Shown one piece after another: positions 19,330 through 24,360 of a stretch of DNA of 24,360 bases (position 1 is its first letter; the number at the start of each line of letters is the position of its first letter). The stretch is taken from assembly GCA_009602735.1 (NCBI GenBank), contig WELA01008383.1:85370-109729 (forward strand), read 5' to 3'. A program made the translations under genes and the position numbers. The DNA is from Mesotaenium endlicherianum (Eukaryota; Streptophyta; Zygnematophyceae; Zygnematales; Mesotaeniaceae). Below the pieces are notes generated by a model. That model worked only from the letters and a program-made list of their open reading frames with translations, was not told the origin of the DNA and did no database searches.

Positions 19330-22300
19330 GTACTGGCACGCGAGGCGCATCTTGTCGAAGCGGAGGAGGCCCACCAGCTTGCGCCCTCTGTCCTGCCACC
19401 GCTTGCCCCCGCGCGAGACAACTGGCAGCTGGTGGAGCCCCCGCGGGGCCATCAGGCGCTGCGCCACCCGCAGAGTCTGGTCGGGGAAGCACACCACCAG
19501 GTCGCTCGCGGCGCTCCCCGCGGCCCCCTTGCCCGCGGAGCACACCGACGCCACTAGCATCGTGTCCACCTGCTCACCACCACGAGTCGCCACGAGTCAC
19601 CACGAGTCACAAGGGTCAGCCCCCACCGCGAAAGCATCCGCCCGCACAGGCGTGTGAGTGCATTGCTTAGGGTTGAAGAAAAAAAAAAGAATCAGGAACT
19701 CGAACAGACGCCACCAGCATCGCGTCCACCTGCACAGCAGGAGTGCCCCGCAAGTCAGCCAAGCCCTGAGGCAGGCACCTGCCAGCACAAGAGTGTGAGC
19801 GGGCGTGAGCGCGTTGTTAAGTGCAGTAGGGTTCGGCATGCTAAGCTTCTGTGGTATCGGACAGAGGACCTGACAGCGCTGCTGGTGCTGCTAGCACTGC
19901 TGCTGATGGTGATGCCGGTGGTGACGTCCACGTCCAAAACGGTCACAACGATGACGACTATGATGATGACAATGAAGCAGACAAAGACGGAACGCGTGTC
20001 GCACCACGGCCACAAGCACATGACTCGGCTACAAGCCCTACGCTGCAAGCTTTCCAATCCTTGCAGGAAAGTCCTTTTCTGCTGCAATCGCAGAGGAAAT
20101 CACGAAGATTGCCGCCCGCCCCGTCGCACACACATCACCACTAATTTGTCGCCACGCGCACAACAAAAGCCCATAACAAAGGGCTCTTTCCGGGGGAAGG
20201 GGAGAAAGAGGGGGGGAGACGGGGGGAGGACCGAGGGGGCACAGGGTGGCACCGAGTGGCAACAGGGAGGGCACTAGGGGGGCGCAACTCCCCCGCAGGG
20301 AGAGGGAGTGGGGGGAGGGGGTGGGTGGAGGAGATGGAAACGGCAGGGAGGCAGCACCGGTGGATGGGGGGGGCACCCACAAGAGCACAGCTGAAAGACG
20401 GGAGAGGGGAGAGGGGGGAGGAAAGGGAGGAGGGGGGAGGGGAGGCACACACATCGAGGCCGGAAGTGTCGCCCTGGCTGGCGGCCTCCGCCGCCCGGAT
20501 GGCCTCGCGCTGCAGGTCCGTGAGCGTCATGATGCCCTCCAGCAGGTCGTCCTCGTCCACCACGAGCGCGCACGCCTGCTGCCCCTCCAGCATGGCCGCC
20601 ACCGCCTCCTTCACGGTGGCGCTCGCCTGCACCTTCACGTAGTTGCTCGACATGGCCACCGCCACCTGGCACACCACGCGCAAGCCTCGCGGTCGTCAGA
20701 CGCACGCACGCACCCATGCATGCGTGCATGCACCTTCATATAGTTGCTGAACATGACTGCCGGCATCTGGGAGCGAGTGAGGGAGAGAGAGAGAGAATGG
20801 AAAAGAGCAGATAGCAGACAGCAGACAGCAGACAGCAGACAACAGACAGCAATGCAGCAGTGGGGAAACGAGGAGGGGGGGCGTATGCTGCCTCTGCCTC
20901 CTCCAGAGCACCCGGGAAAGGGCCAGGCAGGCCCACCTTGATGTCGTCCAGAAGCTCCTCGTCGGGCTGCTGCTGGAGGTCTGCGAGGCGGCTGAGCTCA
21001 ACACCTGGCGACGATGAGCTGGCCCGCTCTGCTCGCCTCGCCTGCTGCAGCCCGCCGCCACCGCGCCCGCTGGAGTGGCTCCCGGGAGCGACAAGTGGCG
21101 AGTAGGGGACGATAGAGCCATTGGCGCCCATCGGCGGCGCGCGGGAGGCGGGCGGCTGCGGCGCCTTCTTCCTATTGGCCACGGAGGACACCCAGTAGGC
21201 CAGCCCCACGGCCCCCTGCCACATGTCGCCGCACCAACAATTCCCAACCACACCCATCCAGGAAACAGCGTGAGGTAGGCATATGCAGAGCACGTGAGAA
21301 TGCATGAGGCGGAGAGGCGGGGTGTGTGCTGCTTCTGCGTGCCTCTTCTCCCTCCTTTTGCCACTTTCTCTCTTCTTCCCTCCCCTCCCACCTTTTCTTC
21401 TCTTTCTGTCCCTCCCGGCCTCCCTCCCTCCCCACCTCCCTCTTTCTCTCCCTCACCACCCCTTCCCTTCCCTTCCCCACCCTCCCCTCTCTCCCCCTCC
21501 TTTCCCGTTCTTTCCCTCCTTGCCATCCATCCTCCCCGTTCCTTCTCTTCGCTTTTCTTCCTTCCCTCCCTCCCTCCCTTCCTCCTCTCCAAGCCCCTGA
21601 CGCGCTGACTGTATGCCAGCATCGTGCACACTCTATGCATGCCATGCAGGCCATCCCCCTGCCTCTGCATCTGCATCAGCCTCTGCATCTGCACCGGCGC
21701 TGGTGTGCACAGGTGGCGGGCAAGAGGTGCATGCACACAGACGCAGGCGCAGGCGCTGTTGACGACGCATGCCCACCAGGTATACTTCCTGTGAGGGGGG
21801 CAGCTGGCGGGAGCACAGGCAGCAGGGCAGCGCACAGGCAAGGGGGAGGCGCACGCATGCTGACACAGACACTGTGCATGCGCATGAGGCCGGCTTACAG
21901 CGAGGGGCAGCAGGCAGCAGCGCAGCTCACGCGTGGGGGAGGGAGGCGCATGCGCGTGAATGCGGAGGCAGACGCAGATGCTGATGTCAGCATATCAGAC
22001 GGGCCTAACTACCACAAGGGGCAGCAGGCAGCAGCGCAACCCACAGAAGAAGGGGGAACTTGCATGCACGTGAGCGCAGACGCTGATGTCAGCGGACCGG
22101 GCAAGCTGACTCACCATGAGGGGCAGCAGGATGTGGTAGTCCTTAGTGAGCTCGAACAGCAGCAGGACAGATGTCAGCGGCACAGAGCACACTGATGCCA
22201 GCATGGCTGCCATGCCCACCTGCCAATCACACATCGCCCGCGCACAACCACTCGTTTTCTCACTTAGTCAATCACATGGTTGCTAGCTCCCTCACTCACT

Positions 22301-24360
22301 CTCACTCACTCAAATCAGAACAGCTCAGCTCCATGTTAGCTACCCACCAACCGACTGGTGTTAATTGCAGCTAACTGCTTGCTATTCTCACTCTCCCTCT
22401 CCCACATAGACACATGTATCCCGGTTTGCAAAGACTCCAATGCAACACCACAGACCAAAAGAACCCGCGGCGATGCAATGGCAGCAGCATTCATAGGATA
22501 AAAAGTAGAATCACAAAGAAAAGATAGAGCAAACGGCAAAATCGGCAGCGCAGCCGCAGTTGCAACCGTAGGAAAGCAACCACAAGATTGAAAAAAAACA
22601 AGGAAAAAGAAATAAGAAACAAGAAATAGGAAAAAGGTGAAAGAGCAAAGGCGCTTGCGGAACAGCGGCAGGCAGGCGACACATGGGCGGCATTAGCGGT
22701 GGCGGCAGCGGCGGCAGCGGCTTACGAGAGCGTACGCCTGGGGCGCCGCCACCTCGCCCCTGCCAGGTACGGCCGCGTTGATGGCCGCCCCCGCCAGCGA
22801 GCCGTACACCGACCCCACCGCGCTCCCGATGAACAGCGAGGGCGCGTATATCCCGCCCACCAGGCCCGACCCGCGGCAGAGCGCCGTCGCCAGGATCTTG
22901 GCGGCGATGAGCTGCGTCATGAGCTTGGGCCCCGGCGCGGAGGCGCTCTGGCGGGAGTGCAGGATTTCGTTGACGTTGGAGAAGCCCCAGTAGAGCACGC
23001 CGGGGTACTGGAGCGCGATGAAGCCGACGCAGAGGCCGCCGAGCGCGGGCGTGACGGCGGCGGGCACGCCCAGGCGCTCGCGCGCAAAGTCGAAGAGGGC
23101 GGTGGACCACTTGATGAGGCGCGTGAGGATGACGCTGATGATGCCGCACACCATGCCCAGCAGCAGGTACAGCGGCAGCTCTGCCCACCCCCCCCAAATG
23201 AACATGAGGTCTGCCGCGAACCTGGCCCTTGGTGCTCTGAGCAGTGCCTGGGGGCAGCAGCAGCAACCCCCAAGCAGTGAGCCCCCCAGACCCCTCCGAC
23301 CCTCAACCCTCGACCCTCGACCCCACCTCGGTGAGATTCAGCGGCGCTCGTCGCCTTGAGCAACAGCAGCAGCAGTGGCAGTGCCGCCGGCGGCGGCGAC
23401 GGCGGCAGGGACGGCAATAGGAACAGCAGGAGCAAAGCAACGGCAGCAAGAACGGGGTTCTAATCCGACCATGCGCGCGTGCGCATGTGCGTGTGTGTGT
23501 GTGTGTGTGTGTATGTGTGTGTGTGTTTGCAACGCGCAGAGGGGGCTAAGTGCGAGCCCAAGGCAAGAGAGAGTGGGATGTGTGCCTGTTCGAGCGCGCA
23601 TGCATGTCTAGGGCAAGGCAGAAATGAATGAGCACCAGCCTTGAGCAGCGCGAGGGCAGTGGGCATGCATGGGCATGGGCATTAGGGTGGGCTAGGCGGA
23701 AAAGCCATGGGGACATTGGGGCAGGGGCAGGCACAGGCGCAGGGGCACTGCCCTGGAGGCACGGGACAGGGGGCAGGCGCAAGGGCAGGGGTAAGGTCAG
23801 CAGGTTTTAGGGGGTCTCAGGCGGAGGAAGGCGAGGAGGGGTGCACCACCCACCGGCGGCGGAGGGCTTGGGGGTCAGGACATACGGCAGGGGCGGAGAG
23901 CGGAGGCGGGCGTAGGCACCAGGAGCAGGCGCAGGGGACACCCCCCGGCAGCAGAGGGCATGGGGTCGGGACATGGGTCAGGGGCAGAGGGCAGGGGGGG
24001 CAGGGAGCAGGTGAGAGGAGAGCAGGCGCAGGGGCAGGGGCAGGGGCAGGGGCGAGGGCAGGAGGAGGGAGGGGAGGCGAGGAAGGAGCAGCAGCAGCAG
24101 CGGCGGCAGCACACACCGGCGGCGGAGCGGAGCTCGTAGTCGGGCACCGTGAAGGCGGGCTCCTCGCCCAGCACCACGGTGGAGACGGTGGAGGACAGCA
24201 CGGACGCCAGGATGATCATGGCGGTGGTGAGCGGCGGCGCGTGCTCCGACGAGTTGGGCTGCAGCACCGTTTCGATGGCGAAGAAGCACCCCGCCACCGC
24301 CGCGTTGAAACCTGCCCCTTGCCCAGCAGCAGCAGCACCCCCCCCACCCCCCTACCCCCA
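19330..24360 (-). CDS. CLC-F: CLC-f-type chloride channel with two CBS domains, 5' and 3' ends missing
   Basis: Minus-strand exons 24311-24117, 23180-22726, 22219-22115, 21215-20937, 20665-20453 and 19569 to about 19330 join in frame; the 5' exons lie beyond the window. Membrane motifs are GFNAAVAGCFFAIE (helix H), TAMIILASVLSSTVS, ELPLYLLLGMVCG, GLVGGIYAPSLFIGSAVG (the GxFxP anion-filter motif, with Tyr for Phe) and LLFELTKDYHILLPLM, whose Tyr matches the filter tyrosine. GAVGLAYWVSSVAN then leads into an 80-residue linker and two CBS domains: MSSNYVKVQ...CALVVDEDDLLEGIMTLTDL, then VCFPDQTLRVAQRLM...HQLPVV...KLVGLLRFD. Wording and order follow plant CLC-f, a Golgi or plastid-envelope anion channel. 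At the proton-glutamate position Thr follows the first Glu (FAIET), as in channels rather than exchangers. The C-terminus is lost in poly-G. Codons are strongly GC-ending. Confidence 0.95.
19580..19609. repeat. 10-bp tandem repeat beside a CLC splice acceptor
   Basis: Three copies of CCACGAGTC plus one base (A or G) lie directly upstream, on the minus strand, of the acceptor for the exon starting at 19569. Confidence 0.8.
20630..20770 (-). repeat. duplicated exon start of CBS domain 1 (two copies)
   Basis: The 40 bases at 20630-20669, which are the acceptor and first codons of the CBS1 exon, recur at 20731-20770 with about 75% identity. Read on the minus strand, the genuine copy gives VAVAMSSNYVK and the upstream copy gives MPAVMFSNYMK. 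Both follow a CAG acceptor, and the reading frame is intact in both. Confidence 0.85.
20734..20766 (-). CDS. candidate 33-nt mini-exon of the CLC gene
   Basis: The segment has a CTCCCAG acceptor and a GTGCAT donor, is 33 nt long, phase 0 at both ends, and free of stops. Inclusion would add 11 residues (MPAVMFSNYMK) between the linker's DDIK and the CBS1 start. Plant CLC-f goes straight from a DLK-like sequence to the equivalent of VAVAMSSNYVK, so the constitutive transcript probably skips it. It may be an alternative exon or a relic. Confidence 0.4.
20807..20848. repeat. 7-bp GCAGACA tandem repeat
   Basis: Six head-to-tail heptamers, of which the first and last differ by one base. They lie in the CLC intron between the linker exon and the candidate mini-exon. 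Confidence 0.9.
21335..21600. repeat. 265-bp polypyrimidine tract (polypurine on the coding strand)
   Basis: The plus strand is almost entirely C and T, with CCCTCC, CCTTC and CTCTTTC words, so the CLC pre-mRNA is a long G/A run here. It is in the intron between the exons ending at 22115 and starting at 21215. Long open frames across it (Pro/Leu/Ser or Gly/Arg/Glu-rich) are compositional artefacts. Confidence 0.92.
21794..22135 (-). repeat. 102-114-bp degenerate tandem repeat including an exon boundary
   Basis: AGGGGCAGCAGG-like words start at 21794 (diverged), 21903, 22017 and 22119, that is 109, 114 and 102 bases apart. The sequence between them, including TGCTGACATCAGC-like and GCATGCGC-like words, also recurs. 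The last unit is the 3' end of the CLC exon 22219-22115 with its GTGAGT donor; the others are diverged copies inside the intron. Confidence 0.78.
23479..23526. repeat. (GT)n microsatellite in a CLC intron
   Basis: A GT repeat with a few interruptions is flanked by GCGCGTGCGC-type alternating purine-pyrimidine sequence. Confidence 0.9.
23660..24070. repeat. GGGGCA-type minisatellite, G4-prone
   Basis: The plus strand is filled with GGGGCAG and GGCAGG words. The cleanest part, about 24030-24054, is four GGGG runs separated by CA, a classic intramolecular quadruplex pattern. It is intronic in the CLC gene, on the template strand. Confidence 0.85.

Noticed and set aside
19654-20277. 207-codon plus-strand frame
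   Set aside because: It covers a CLC intron and repeat-rich sequence on the opposite strand, and its translation is low complexity.
20696-21841. 381-codon minus-strand frame
   Set aside because: Only 21215-20937 is coding, and in a different frame. The length comes from the polypurine tract and lack of stops in GC-rich DNA.
21794-22135. Spaced repeats that might suggest a CRISPR array
   Set aside because: The units are degenerate, the 'spacers' repeat too, and one unit contains the end of a CLC exon in a eukaryotic gene.

Overview
The window looks like nuclear DNA of a green alga. The genes are split by many phase-consistent GT-AG introns. Their best relatives, judged by recognised motifs, are plant-type: a SYP4/syntaxin-16 Qa-SNARE, a CLC-f-type chloride channel, an HMG-box protein with the C2HC N-terminus of plant HMGB6/7, and a protein with a chloroplast-plus-thylakoid bipartite presequence. 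TGTAA, the chlorophyte poly(A) signal, follows two of the genes closely. The species cannot be named from the sequence.

Layout, left to right: (1) the 3' part of a UDP-N-acetylglucosamine pyrophosphorylase gene (+, 497-3535, 5' end outside the window); (2) a single-exon YnfA/UPF0060-type membrane protein (-, 4746-4351); (3) a seven-exon predicted thylakoid-lumen protein of unknown function (+, 5242-7915), head to head with the previous gene; (4) a single-exon CPBP/CAAX-like membrane protease (-, 9303-8521); (5) a nine-exon C2HC + HMG-box chromatin protein (+, 10126-12654); (6) an eight-exon SYP4-type syntaxin (-, 16866-13485); (7) most of a CLC-f-type chloride channel with two CBS domains (-, running off the right edge to about 19330). 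I assembled the multi-exon models by hand; every junction keeps the reading frame and joins residues that match the family.

Base composition is mosaic. The two outer genes (UAP1 and CLC) are GC-rich, with GC-ending codons and introns full of microsatellites, homopolymers and minisatellites. The middle 15 kb is close to balanced or AT-rich and its introns are plain. The AT-richest part is 17.6-18.5 kb, where no gene is visible.

The genes do not form a pathway: they cover nucleotide-sugar supply, plastid and membrane functions, chromatin and trans-Golgi trafficking. I see no obvious new multi-gene system. The best leads are inside genes: a duplicated 33-nt mini-exon at the start of the first CBS domain of the CLC gene, an intron in the same gene that seems to have grown by tandem copying of an exon-intron boundary, a bacterial-style CAAX-like protease whose C-terminus resembles the exosortase/PEP-CTERM-associated group, and an unnamed lumenal protein with a clean Tat-type signal.
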